This document shows positions 36,434 through 46,834 of a stretch of 64,000 nucleotides of DNA, in pieces. The first letter of the stretch is position 1; each line of letters begins with the position of its first letter. Below the pieces are notes generated by a model. The model ran no database searches. It had not been told where the DNA came from and worked only from the letters and a program-made list of their open reading frames with translations. The position numbers were made by a program, and so were the translations under genes. The stretch is from Cycas panzhihuaensis (taxonomy: Eukaryota > Cycadophyta), in contig CM041465.1 in the NCBI GenBank assembly GCA_023213395.1, positions 202,065,741 through 202,129,740 of the forward strand, written 5' to 3'.

Positions 36434-37230
36434 TCAGCAGACGTCAATAGTGTGGCTTTTTTTACGGCAGTAGGCACAACTAATATTCTGAGAAGGATTA
36501 ACAGTGTTCCGATTTGAAAGAGACTGATTAGAAGTATTCTGATATTTAAGTGGACCAGAATACTTAGTATTGTTTTGAGAACTAGGAGGTGGATCTCTAT
36601 GAGGTTTTTGGAATTTTGGATTACTATTAAAGTTGTTATGATGTTTAGTTTTATTTTGAGGCTTAGATTTAGAAAAGAAAGCCTCAGAAGGATCTTTCAA
36701 TTTACTTGTTTGAATTAACATCGTTTGATGTTCTATCAGTTGGTTTGTCAACTGATTAAAAGTTATCGGAGGATTACCAGCTTGTTGTTTGGCAGTCTTG
36801 AAAAGATTAAAATGTTTTGGTAGTTTATTTATCGCAAGACGTACGAGCGTATCATCGTCTTTAGCATGTGTGACTATTTGTTCTACATCACCTACTTTAA
36901 TTGTAGTTTTAATACAATTGCTTAGATCTTTATTAATTAGTTGAATTTTGGATAAAAACTCTTCGACTTTAGAAAATTCATCATAATTAAGGTCATACAA
37001 TTGCTGCTCTAGGATAGCCAATTGTTGTGTGTCGACCTTATCATATTTCTCCTTGAGAGTATTCCAGACAGTGGCTAGATTGTCTGTATCAGAGAGCTGC
37101 CTACTGATTTCTAGTGAGAGTGACGTCAGGATGGTGCCTAGGGCTGAATCAAAGTTCATCAGATGTACCATATAGCTTTCTGAAGTTGCATCTTTTGGTT
37201 TTTTGAATTCACCTGTTATATATCGCCATA
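36434..37230 (-). pseudogene. D gag
   Basis: The 245-codon block 36434-37171 is a UBN2-type Copia gag (LSDTDNLATVWNTLKEKYDK, LEQQLYDLNYDEFSKVEEFL, FNQLTNQLIEHQ). Its asparagine-rich tail ends with one zinc knuckle, CAYCRKKSHTIDVC. Its start is unclear because the frame opens within homologous sequence. It would have built the particle that packages the element RNA. It ends in a stop near the knuckle. Confidence 0.9.
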
Positions 37231-37442
37231 TCTTCTATTGTTTATGCTGATGGGAAATACGATTCCTCCAGTCGACATAGTTTGAGCCGTTTAGAACTGG
37301 AATCGGAACGCAGGTGGTTGTCCCTAGCATTAGTGCCATATTGGGAATTGTAAACGCTGATTAGAAGTCTGTTTAAGTCAGAAGATTTGGAAAATTTAGA
37401 TGAATAAGTATAGCTGATAAAAGTCACATAAAAAATTACCAA

Positions 37443-38131
37443 ACATCAGAGTAATCCTATTAACATTTCACAAACATGTTTAAGAAACTGAAAATCATTG
37501 TTATTAAGTTTGTTTGGATATCCTTAAATATTCATTTTTTCTAAAAAAATTTAATAGTCCCTCTTGTTGTTTAAAGAAATATGTTTGAAAAATAATTTAC
37601 TTGTTCAATTATTAGCAAAAGAGTTAAATAACAAAAAGAAAATTTTAAATAAAGTTTTAAATAGTTCTTCTTTAGAGGAAAGAGAGTAGTTGCTCACTTA
37701 AGATGACTTTTTAAAGTGTTTAGAGATAAATATGTAAGAGATACTAGAAATTTTTTTTACTAAGTGATGAAATGAAGCCCTTCCAGTGTGTACAGTAGAT
37801 GCATATTAAGTTTACCGAGTGATCAAACCTAAAGAGTATGATTTATAAGGGTGAAGCTCAGTTAAACATAATTAAGGCTATTAGGATCTCTATCATTGTT
37901 GAGTTATTAAATTCATAGTCAATTCCATAATTTAAATGTGAACTACAAAGAGAGTAATAATAGATAACGAATGCATAGCACTAATAGGCTAATAAGACAT
38001 ATTAAGCCATCATAACTATCCTCATTCTTTAATAATAGCTAAATAAAGTCATATTATTATCTTAGTCCTTTCAAAAAATTGAATGGCTAATATAATAAGA
38101 AGGGAGGTTAATGTTAATATTAAAGTGTAGA
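37443..38131 (-). other. D leader, AT-rich part
   Basis: No coding frame. It lies between gag and the homopolymer runs and resembles untranslated sequence. Confidence 0.5.
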
Positions 38132-38305
38132 GGGGGGGGGGGGGGGGGCAAATTTTAATATTAAAATGTAGTAAGGGGAAGTTAATGTTAATGTTAAATC
38201 GATTTAAAGAATGGGAGAGGAATGCCCTTTAATGTTAATGTTAAGTCGATTTAACTATGTTTAGTTTGAAATATATAATATAAAAAAAAAAAAAAAAAAA
38301 AAAAA
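38132..38305. repeat. 17-G run, GTTAAT repeats and 24-A run in D leader
   Basis: G17 at 38132-38148 and A24 at 38282-38305. Between them are repeated GTTAATGTTAA motifs, two of which continue into near-identical (A)GTCGATTTAA-type segments (about 38180-38205 and 38235-38260). Run lengths may be inexact in an assembly. Confidence 0.8.
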
Positions 38306-38418
38306 GTGGAGTGAGGCAGATCCGACAGATTTTTATTTTTATAAAAGAAAGTTAGTTTGAAATGAAATTTGGGGTCCGAGGGGGGGAAGATTAGTGAAAC
38401 CCTACCTGTATAATCTCT

Positions 38419-38990
38419 GTGGCGACGGCTGGTTCATCGTCTTCGATTTGCAGAGATGGCTTGCTCGACGAGGATTTCAACAACAGGCTGGTTAACCATT
38501 TCGTGTAGGAATTCAAGAGGAAGCACAAGAAGAATTTCACAGTGAACTCTCGGGTTCTGAGAAGGCTGAGAACGTCCTGCGAGAGGGCCAAACCGACTCT
38601 GTCCTCCACGGCCCAGACGACTGTCAAGATCGATTCCCTGTACGACGGCATAGATTTCTATTCGACGATCACTAGGGCCAAATTCGAGGAGCTCAACATG
38701 GACATGTTTAGGAGATGCACAGAGCCCGTGGAGAAGTGCCTGAGGGATGCGAAGATGGACAAGGGTTCCATCCAGGACATAGTGCTGGTCAGGGGTTCGA
38801 CTCGCATCCCAGAGTCCAGCAGCTGCTGCAGGATTTCTTCAACGGGAAGGAGCTTTGCAAGAGCATCAATCCGAGCGAGGCCGTCGCCTACGGCGTGGCA
38901 TTCTAGGCCACCATTCTGAGCGGCGAGGGAAACAAGAGGGTTCAGGATTTCCTGTTATTAGACATCGCCCCTCTGTCCCCTGGCGTCGGT
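38419..38990 (+). pseudogene. Captured HSP70 fragment, antisense to element D
   Basis: The plus strand encodes a stretch of cytosolic HSP70, the ATP-driven chaperone: VATAG, then NNRLVNHFV[12 protein letters not shown], [60 protein letters not shown]. After a one-base slip near 38810 come [30 protein letters not shown], stop, [13 protein letters not shown] and LLLDIAPLSPG. This is roughly residues 225-405 of about 650, from nucleotide-binding lobe II to the interdomain linker. Two CAG-to-TAG stops (38506-38508, 38904-38906) and the slip make it a dead copy. It is richer in G and C than its surroundings and lies between D's gag and 5' LTR, opposite in direction. Confidence 0.95.
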
Positions 38991-39462
38991 TATTCTGTTG
39001 CGAATCGTTGAGGGTTCAAGTGTTAAGGGGAGTGAGAGCTTGAGGGGTAATTCCCGGTAGGTGCAAAAGAGATGGAGTCGATAGGCAGATTCAAATTGAT
39101 AAAAAGTTAGAGCAACTGTAATGTAGATGCCTCTTCTCATACAGCTTTATGCTCTCCACGTTTGCTCAGAGATTTGGCACGGGCAGCTTACTTCTTTCTT
39201 CGAACGCGTAGTCTCCTCTACAGGGCGTAAGATTTTTCATGACAGCTAGGTTCCTCTTCATGCAGATAATCACCTTCATCTTCCATGCAAACAATTGCTA
39301 GGGTTTCTTCCATTTACTTGATTGTTCAATAGCAGGTGTGGCTCCATTCTGTACTCAAGGTGTACGTAATGTGAAAAGACTGAAATTTCTATCTTGGCTA
39401 ATTTTAACTCTTCAATCTCCTCACTTAATGTGCTCCATAGGACTGATCATGCTCTGATACCA
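38991..39462 (-). other. D leader next to primer-binding site
   Basis: Non-coding as far as I can see. TGGTATCAGAGCATG on the minus strand (about 39448-39462) is the initiator Met-tRNA primer site. Confidence 0.6.
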
Positions 39463-39911
39463 TGTTGAAGAGAGGCAGCATGTACAATATCAGCATGAAC
39501 ATATAATCAGATATTCACAGGTGAAAATTGACATTGCACATGTACACATTATTTGGCAGTTGGAAAACCCCTTCTGGGAAAGAAAAACCACCTCTGAAAA
39601 TTAGAAATTTATTGCTAAAGGATTTTACATGGCCTTCATAACCAGGAATACCCTCTATATACCAAACTAAGAAATGAAATCAACATTTGGACAGGCTTAT
39701 GACAGCCTCCTAGATTCCTGGAACCAATTCCTAGAATCTAGGAGAGGCTATTTGAAGAATGAGAGGTTCATTGAAATGGGCGGTTGCTCATTTCAACGAC
39801 CTTCACATAATAATCAATAATTAACATTGGCTTTTATAAAAATGAACCTTTACATCACTTAAATTTGCATTTACACATGTGATCAAAAAGATAACATTAG
39901 CTTTTCTAACA
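39463..39911 (-). repeat. D 5' LTR
   Basis: 449 bp, about 20 differences from 32644-33092, mostly transitions. Its outer side abuts the second GGCAT. Confidence 0.94.
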
Positions 39912-40640
39912 GGCATCAAGTGGCAATTTTCTGCCTCCTACACTCTTCAGCAAAATGGAGTTGCTGAGAGGATGAATTGGATCTTGGTTAACAAAGACAA
40001 GGCCATGCTTGCCACCAAAAATCTTGGACTTCATTTCTGGGTTGAAGCCATCAACACTGTTGCATCTCTCACCAATAAGATCCCAACCAAGGTAGTTAAG
40101 GATATCGCACCCAAGGAGGCTTGGTCAGGTCAAAAGCCTACAATTTCACATTTGCAAACTTTTGGATGCACACCATATATGCACTTTCCAAAAGAACAAA
40201 GGAAGAAACTATATGACAAACTAGGAAGTGCATCTTCATTGGATATATGCCTAGATGCAAACCTTACAAGCTATATGATCGTACTACATGACGAATGCAT
40301 ACATCTCGAGATGTCATTTTGTCTGAAGAGAATCAAGAATTGGATCCAAAAGAAATTTTATTCTCTAGTGATGATTTTGCAACAACTACTGGTCCTCCAA
40401 CCATTGAAAATGTTCTTGCAATAACTGTGGTCTCATCAGCTCCGTCCACATCATATTCTCCTATCTCTTCATTTGCACTGGGTCCCTCTACTTCTCCATT
40501 AATTTCTCCAGAAGAGCTTCAAGTAGAAGTCACCTCCAAACAATTACCAAAATGGTATTTGCAGACATCGCCTCCTCAAGCATCAAAGAGGCAATCAAAA
40601 TATAGGTAATCCACCAATTTTGCTCTAATGGCATAGGTGT
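39912..40640 (+). pseudogene. A integrase C-terminal half and linker
   Basis: Resumes A's integrase directly after D: IKWQFSASYTLQQNGVAERM (catalytic glutamate in AERM kept), LGLHFWVEAINTVASLTNKI, TFGCTPYMHFPKEQRKKLYD. A frameshift near 40290 moves into the linker block 40295-40609, ending QLPKWYLQTSPPQA. The match to the core start at 32385-32640 shows that both are halves of one enzyme. Confidence 0.88.
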
Positions 40641-42205
40641 TATGTGTTGTTGAACCTTCCACTTTTGAGGAGGCAATCACAGACAAAAAATGGCAGATTG
40701 TAATGAATGAGGAAATAGACTCTATTTTTCAAAATGATACTTGCGAGTTGGTTGAGTTGTTAGAAGGAAAGAAGCCAATTGATTGTCATTGGCTCTATAA
40801 GACTAAATTTCATGCAGATGACTCCATTTAGCACCACAAAGCTCACTTGGTAGCCATTGGTTTTAAACAGATTGAGGGCATTGACTATGATGAAACATTT
40901 GCCCTAGTTACCAACATGACCTCTGTATAGCTTGTTTTGGCACTTGTAGCTCAACATCAATGGCCTATTTACCAGATGGATGTTAAAAGCGCCTTTTTGA
41001 ATGGTGATTTACAAGAAGAGGTATATCTAAGGCAATCTCCCAACTATGTTGTTTGTGGCAAAGAACACATAGTTTACGAACTGAAGAAGGCTTTGTATGG
41101 TCTCAAGCAATTGCCTCAAGCATGGTATGCAAAAATTGATGAATATTTTCTGAAGCATGGACTTATTCACTCATGTTCAAATCCCACCTTATACATCAAG
41201 ATCTAAGACAACTTGATTACTCTAGTCATCCTTTATGTTGATGATTTGTTGATTACAGGCAATGACATATAGTGGATTTCATATCTCCAAGGGGAACTCA
41301 ATAGTAGCTTTGAGATGACTGACCTTAGGTTGCTACATTATTTTCTTGGCATGGAGGTCTGGTAACAACCAGGCCGCACTTTCTTTTCACAATCCAAATA
41401 TGCAAGGGAGATACTACAAAAGTTTAGGATGGAGGCAAGACCCAATTTGGACATTGATGAGTTTGGCATACTTGTCAATCCCACCTTATACATACAACTT
41501 GTGGGGAGTCTGATCTACGTGACTCATACTCACCCAGACATATCTTATGTAGTTGGGATTTGCTCAAGGTTCATGATCTACGTGACTCATACTCACCCAG
41601 ACATATCTTATGTAGTTGGGATTTGCTCAAGGTTCATGACATGGCCCAACGTTTCACATTGGAATGCAACCAAATGAATTTTGATGTACCTTCGCCAATC
41701 GCTGCAATTTGGCATTAATTACTGGCAGGTGGACAATCCTTCTTTGGCAGGCTATATAGATGTAGATTGGGCTGCATGCTGAGATAACATAAGATTGAAT
41801 TCAAGATATTGTTTCAACCTAGGTTTAGTAGCTGTCTCCTGAAGATGCAAGAAGCAACCAAATGTTACCTCATCATCCATGCAAGCAAAGTATAAAGTTG
41901 TGATTAGTGCAACTACAGAAGCTACTTGTCTTAGAAGGATTCTTGTCGAGCTTGGTCTTGAATAGACACAAGCCACTTCACTCTTCTATGACAACCAAAG
42001 CATCCTGAAGATGACAAAAAATTCAATTTTCCATGCAAGAATGAAGCATATCGAGGTGCACCATCACTTCATTAGAGAACATATTCAAGATGATGAGATA
42101 GACCTTATCTGCATGCCAACCGATGAACAAGTTGCAAACATCTTCATCAAAGCACTTGATAGAGACAAACTCAAGCGATTTCGGCATCATTTGGGTGTTT
42201 GAATT
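40641..42205 (+). pseudogene. A reverse transcriptase and RNase H
   Basis: CHWLYKTKFHADDSI, QIEGIDYDETFA, YQMDVKSAFLNGDLQEEVYL, ELKKALYGLKQLPQAWYAKI, the catalytic LYVDDLLITG (about 41230-41262), LLHYFLGMEV, LVGSLIYVTHTHPDI. The RNase H follows in broken frames (CRRILVELGLE-like, FHARMKHIEVHHHFIREHI, QVANIFIKALDRDKLKRF). At least eight in-frame stops interrupt it. It contains a perfect 63-bp in-frame duplication at 41513-41638. Confidence 0.92.
41513..41638 (+). repeat. Perfect 63-bp tandem duplication in A's reverse transcriptase
   Basis: Copies 41513-41575 and 41576-41638 are identical and in frame. Each encodes 21 residues covering the IYVTHTHPDISYVVGICSRF segment of the thumb/connection region. 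Identity in an otherwise worn element means that the duplication is recent or an assembly artefact. Confidence 0.97.
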
Positions 42206-42229
42206 AATGAACTCATCATTAAGGGAGGG

Positions 42230-42703
42230 TGATAGAATTAACTATTTATTCATTAATTCATCTTGATGTACTTTCTAATTGTAATGTAAATGTGAGTCAT
42301 TTTAGTAGCATAATATCATAAAGTGCAATTGTACTTTAAGTTGTAACTTGAAGTTGTGAATTCTAGTTAAGGGGCTAAAAGCCCACTTTCACCAATGTGA
42401 GAATAAATGACACTTGGTCACCATGCAAACAATCTCTCATACATGTGCACCACTTGTTCACCATGCATGACCATTGTACTTTCTATATATTGAGCACCTC
42501 TCTTGGCAATTGTAAACACAGGATTATTGAGAGGGTTTATGCTATGTAGGCTTTATTCATGCTAATGAAAAGTTGTTTTGGTGTTTGAATATAATTTCTA
42601 TCCCTCCAAGTTTTTATGCTTTGATGATGCTAATGCGATTGTGGCTGTCTATTTTTAATGATTTAGATCTTGGTAGTGAAAATAGCTAATATGTTTTCTC
42701 TCA
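42230..42703 (+). repeat. A 3' LTR
   Basis: 474 bp, TGATAGAATTAAC...TTCTCTCA, clearly homologous over its length to 20592-21061. It follows the AAGGGAGGG polypurine tract. Confidence 0.9.
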
Positions 42704-42785
42704 TTAATGAATCCTTTTAAAAATAGACCAATTCTATTGGAAAATACTTTTGTAGTTTTGTTCTTGGATGAATAACTTTCTAACG
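42704..42785 (+). repeat. H 5' LTR, right part
   Basis: Completes the LTR broken at 20591. It ends TTCTAACG (CA changed to CG). TGGTATCAAACCC starts at 42788. Confidence 0.5.
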
Positions 42786-42969
42786 TTTGGTATCAAACCC
42801 AAATTCTTATCAGAGGAGCCAAATTTCTCAAAATTGATCCTAGAATCCTACATGGAGCCAGAAGTTTATGTGGAACTCAAGTGTTGGAATTGTGGGGTTG
42901 CTAAAGTAAGTTTCTTAATTCAAAAAACAAATTGAAGCTAAAGAATCTATTGCAAGAATGAGTCATTCG

Positions 42970-43416
42970 ATACTAGAATCTTAGAAGGATTTCCATATTC
43001 TGATTGGGTTGAAAGCACTGGTAGTAGAATGTCCAATTTAGGATCCTATTTTAGTCTTGGATCCGTTGTTTTTACTTGTAGTAGCAAGTAGCATAATGCT
43101 GAACTTTCTTTGATTGAGGCATAGTACAAAATTGTAGTTATAGTAGTGTATGAAGCCATATGGTTGAGATAGATTCTTAGTGACTTAGGTCTTCATCAGG
43201 GAGATGCAATGAAGTTGTCCTATGACAATTAGAGTACACTAAAAATTGCCAATAATCCAATGTTCCATGCTTACACTAAACCTATTGAGGTGCATTGTCA
43301 TTTCATCAAGGAACAAATCTAAAATGGAGAGATCAAGTTGTTTTATAGATGTATAGAAGCATGGCTGGTAGACATCTTCGTCAAACCACTTGCTCAAGAA
43401 ATTTAGACAAGGTATT
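42970..43416 (+). pseudogene. H Copia RNase H remnant
   Basis: The plus strand reads SDWVESTGSRMSNLGSYFSL, then AELSLIEA-stop-YKIVVIVVYEAIW, STLKIANNPMFHAYTKPIEV, HCHFIKEQI and LVDIFVKPLAQE. It is a badly worn Copia RNase H with about six stops. It ends where element E begins. The gap of only about 180 bp to H's primer site means that gag, integrase and reverse transcriptase were deleted. Confidence 0.8.
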
Positions 43417-43624
43417 TGTCAGAACAAATTTGAATAGATGAAGAGAATACCTTAGTTTATTAATGAGAGAGAAATTCTCTTGTATAAATGTATCATGTGC
43501 ATATGTGAAGGCCTATGCGTATAGGCCAAGTGTCATTAGTACATTGAAGAGGAGTTGGACACATAACCCTCGAGTTAACTTTAAGAGACATTGATATAAA
43601 AGATAAAACATTATGACTCTAACA
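43417..43624 (-). repeat. E 3' LTR
   Basis: 208 bp; plus-strand ends TGTCAGAACAAATT and GACTCTAACA. It is alignable with the Cop2 LTR (shared TGTATAAAT, GGCCAAGTGT and GGAGTTGGACACATAACCCT-like blocks). Confidence 0.85.
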
Positions 43625-43639
43625 TCCTGTCTTAATGTT

Positions 43640-45060
43640 TTATAGTTTGTCTTTAATAGCAAGTAGACCTCTGAAGTGTTGGAATTTGTCCTTTGGCAGT
43701 GGCTTTATAAGAATGTCAGGAAGTTGTTATTTATTGGTACAGTATAATAGACCTATCTCTTTAGTTTGTACTTTTTCTTTGATAAACTGATGGTGGATTT
43801 CAATGTGTTTCATTCTAGCATGAAACATTGGACTCTTTGTCCTTTTAATAACACTTTGATTATCACAAAAAATACAGGTAGACTAGCTTTGTTATTGCTT
43901 TAAATTTGTACAAGTTGTTTGATCCATACCACTTCATACATTGCACTAATAGTTGCCTTGTATTCTGCCTTAATGGACGATACAACTATAATGGGTTGTT
44001 TTTTGCTACTCCAGGAAGTAACAACAAATCTGAGAGAGAAATAATAAACCTTCGTAGATTTCCTTTCTTGTTGATCTCCAACCCAATCTAAGTCACTATA
44101 CCCAATTAGCTAAAGATTCAAAGCTTTGGTATAGTTAAGGCCCATTGTTGAAGTACTTTTAATGCATTTGAGAGTTCTCTTAGCAATATTCCAATGAGAA
44201 ATCTTTGGATGTTGTATATATCTAGAGACAATTCCCATTGAATATGAAATATTAGGCATGGTGGCTATAAGATAGATAAGACTACCTACTAACTATTTGT
44301 ACAAGGTTTTATCCACTAATTGTCCATCATCATCAACTGTCAAGACACATCTTGTTTCCATTAGAGTGACATAGTTGTTGTAGTCTTCCATTCCAAACTT
44401 TTGAAGAAGATTTCTTATATATTTTGCCTAGGATATAAAAATAGAATCATTTTGTTGACTAATTTCAATACCAAGATAGTAATGAAGTCAACCCATATCT
44501 GTCATTTCAAATTCCTTTTCCATTTGTAACTTGATTTTCTAGATTGTATCATCATCATTTCCTGTAACTATCATGTCACCTACATAGACTACAATGATAG
44601 TTATTAAATTGTTTTTGTTTATTTTAATGTACAAACTAGGATCTGAGTCACATCTACATAAACCTTTTTGATTTAGATGCTGATGTAATTCTGCATATCA
44701 TGCTCTGCGTGCTTGTTTTAAACTGTACAAGGTCTTTTTTAGCTTGCAAACAAGATGTTCTTCACCCCTTTTTATATATCCCGATGGCTACTGCATATAC
44801 TTCTTCAACCAACTCTCCATTTAGAAAGACACTTTTAACATTAAGTTGTATGATGTTCCATTTAAATTGTTCTGCCATGGTTATAATTGTTCTTATAGTT
44901 ATCAACTTAGCTATTGGTGAAAAGGTTTCTTCGTAATCGATACCTACAGTTTGAGTAAACCTTTTTTCCTAGTCTTGCCTTGTACTTTTCAATAGTCCCA
45001 TCAATTTTTTCTTTTATTTTATACACCTATTTGCAACCAACAAAGGGTTTATCTTTGGGA
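43640..45060 (-). pseudogene. E reverse transcriptase and RNase H
   Basis: Minus-strand pieces in several frames match Cop2 block for block: FHARMKHIEIHHQFIKEKVQ-like (43740-43840), WRSSKKQP (about 43995), LKRNFLMEN-like, YVDD region (about 44570-44600), LDVK and LNGELVEEVYA-like (44790-44840), YKARL (44960-44990). Nearly every block is split by stops, so it is more decayed than B. Confidence 0.8.
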
Positions 45061-45518
45061 GCATCAACTAATTCTCAAGTCTTGTTTTTCTTGATAGCAT
45101 TTGATTTTAGCATAACCTTCTTCCATTCTAGGTGATCACATGCTTCTGAGTAACTTCGTGGTTCAACAGAATATATTAAACTTTGATGTTTTTGTGATTT
45201 GGTTCTTTGTTCAAAAGCATTACCTTTTGATTCTTCAAGAGTCTTGATGTACCATTTTGGTTATTTTTTTGGTGCACTATCATCGATTCTTTGAGAACAA
45301 TCTTGTTCCTTAGAGAAATTTTGTTTAGTTTCAAATGAAACTTATTGTTGTCCAAAAATGCTTTGCTTGCTTTTCTCCTAAAGTTCACTTTCTAATGTAT
45401 GTTTTTCTATTGTAGTGACTTTAGAAATTTCTTCAACTAGAACATTTGCTTTTGTATTTTCTTTAGCTTGTTTTTATATTATTTTTGCTTTTTGATTTGT
45501 ATGTTCATCAAAAGTTAC
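45061..45518 (-). pseudogene. E integrase/reverse transcriptase linker
   Basis: 45176-45388 encodes a charged, asparagine-rich linker like that of Cop2 at 11812-12024, ending GTSRLLKNQ in both elements. Element F interrupts at 45519. Confidence 0.7.
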
Positions 45519-45740
45519 TGTTGGAAAATAGAACCTGCAATAAGATAATCACAAACAGAAACGAACACCTCCACAGGATCGAACAGTACCCTTAAGGTAC
45601 CTCCATTGTATTAAGAAAATATCATTACAACATTGTTACAATATGATACACAAAATTGTGTATTTATAATATAAGTCATTATGAAAGAGTAGGACCCACT
45701 TGCATGTGGGACAAATCAAATGTACATTAATATTCTAACA
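45519..45740 (-). repeat. F 3' LTR
   Basis: 222 bp. On the minus strand it starts TGTTAGAATATTAATG and has the TATA-like TTATAAATACACAA. Confidence 0.95.
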
Positions 45741-45747
45741 CCCCCCC

Positions 45748-45985
45748 TTAATGTACATTTGGGTCATTTGTATTTGCAACGCTTTGTCCTTGGAAATGTC
45801 TTGAGAATGATGTCTTCAACCTGATCCTTGTCTTCAATCTTGTAGTGATGTCTTTGCTGCAGAATGATGTCTTCATCTTGATTTTTGTTTTCAATTCTGT
45901 ATTGATGCCTTTGTAAGATGATATCTTCAGCTTGATTTCCATCTTCAATTCTGTAGTGACGACGTTAATGTAGCTGCTCTAGTAA
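45748..45985 (-). other. F short repeat region downstream of gag
   Basis: The minus-strand frame repeats KMKTSF, KDITTRLKT and RIRLKTSF motifs, reflecting an imperfect ~60-bp tandem repeat (CTTGATTTT-GTCTTCAATTCTGTA-type units near 45830, 45890 and 45940). Confidence 0.5.
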
Positions 45986-45994
45986 GTATAAATC

Positions 45995-46834
45995 CTATTT
46001 CCTTATTGCAGCTGGTCTAGGCTGATGAAGATCCTGTAAGTAATCATCTTCAATCACAACTTGTGTATCATCATTATCCTGTATAAACTCTTGATCACCA
46101 TGAACAACAATGAATTCCTCAATCTTAGGAGTGGAATCTTGCATACTCTTTGAACTTGAATCAATGCTTAAAGAAGGAATATAAGACTCATCCTTTATAG
46201 GATCATTAGATTCAATTTCTCTTGAAATCAATTCATCACTTTCAATGTCTTCATCTATAATCTCATCAATGCATTCAACAGTAGAAGTTTCGTCAGTACT
46301 CAGACATTCTTCATCTTGACATGCTATTTCATCAGTGTTGATGATACTTTCTTCATTCGTTGTACCTATACCATAACTAGCCTTAATTGCTTTTTTAATC
46401 ATTCGTTGTGTCTCTTCAGGAGTTTGTTCAAATACTTCTCTTAGAAAATCCCAAGCTTCTTTAGCATTACTTGAATGTAGTATCATAGGAATGACAAAAT
46501 GGAATTTGGAAGGAAGATCAATCTCATTGAATGCAGCATGAATCATAATGAATGCTTTTCTATCTTTCTTCTCCAACATTTCCTTTTCTTCTTCATTCTT
46601 AGGGATATCATATTCATCAATAACAATCTTCCACAAACCTCTAGCTATGAATAAACATCTCATTTTAATTGTCCAAAAGAAGTAGTCTTTACCATTGCAC
46701 TTAGGTACTAGAAGAAACGAATCCGTTAAGTAATATTCATTTGTTTTAGGAGCATATATAACTACATCATTATCCTCCATGATTGTAAATGCCATGCCCA
46801 TATGCCACGTCCCTTTTTCAATCAATAAACTCAC
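45995..46834 (-). CDS. F gag-like ORF (DUF4219/UBN2 type)
   Basis: 279 codons open from MSLLIEKGTW to a stop. Residues about 40-160 carry KCNGKDYFFWTIKMRCLFIA, RGLWKIVIDEYDIP, DRKAFIMIHAAFNE and SSNAKEAWDFLREVFE, the pattern of the N-terminal Copia gag domain. The second half is strongly acidic (clusters such as TDEIACQDEECLSTDE and DEIIDEDIESDELIS) and has no zinc knuckle. It would package element RNA. It is the only long retroelement frame in F and is uninterrupted, so it may have been translated recently. The start chosen is the first methionine; a later one (MGMAFTIME) is equally possible. Confidence 0.75.
   Translation of the reverse strand: MSLLIEKGTWHMGMAFTIMEDNDVVIYAPKTNEYYLTDSFLLVPKCNGKDYFFWTIKMRCLFIARGLWKIVIDEYDIPKNEEEKEMLEKKDRKAFIMIHAAFNEIDLPSKFHFVIPMILHSSNAKEAWDFLREVFEQTPEETQRMIKKAIKASYGIGTTNEESIINTDEIACQDEECLSTDETSTVECIDEIIDEDIESDELISREIESNDPIKDESYIPSLSIDSSSKSMQDSTPKIEEFIVVHGDQEFIQDNDDTQVVIEDDYLQDLHQPRPAAIRK

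Larger units (their letters stand above)
32644..39911 (-). mobile_element. D: Copia element carrying an HSP70 gene fragment
   Basis: Perfect GGCAT duplications (32639-32643, 39912-39916) flank 449-bp LTRs at 32644-33092 (3') and 39463-39911 (5'). On the minus strand TGGTATCAGAGCATG is the primer-binding site beside the 5' LTR, and AAAAGCGGA is the polypurine tract beside the 3' LTR. gag, protease, integrase, reverse transcriptase and RNase H are all present and are the best preserved in the window. The LTRs differ at about 20 of 449 positions. The 2-kb leader holds a 17-G run, a 24-A run and an HSP70 fragment on the opposite strand. Confidence 0.95.
20592..42703 (+). mobile_element. A: Copia element swollen by three nested insertions
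   Basis: 5' LTR 20592-21061, 3' LTR 42230-42703, primer-binding site TGGTATCAAAGC at 21064, polypurine tract AAGGGAGGG at 42221. CTAAT before and TTAAT after match at four of five bases. A's own gag-pol is spread over 28523-29595, 31760-32643 and 39912-42203, split by C and D; B lies in the leader. Removing C and D with one copy of CTCTT or GGCAT rejoins the same frames at exactly homologous points (protease site and integrase core). Total span is 22.1 kb, of which about 14.7 kb is inserted. Confidence 0.9.
20329..43416 (+). mobile_element. H: old Copia element whose 5' LTR is split by element A
   Basis: An LTR-like sequence starts TGTTAGAATTAATG at 20329 and breaks off at 20591, where element A begins. 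Its continuation (42704-42785) ends CTAACG. A TGGTATCAAACCC primer-binding site follows at 42788. A Copia RNase H remnant lies at 42970-43410, after which element E interrupts it. H is therefore the outermost host of the nest, with about 340 bp of LTR and a strongly deleted interior. Its 3' LTR would lie beyond the window. The reading depends on A's target-site duplication (CTAAT/TTAAT). Confidence 0.55.

Noticed and set aside
38419-38990. Functional HSP70 gene
   Set aside because: Only a middle segment of about 180 residues, two in-frame stops, a one-base slip, no start or end; enclosed in a retrotransposon.
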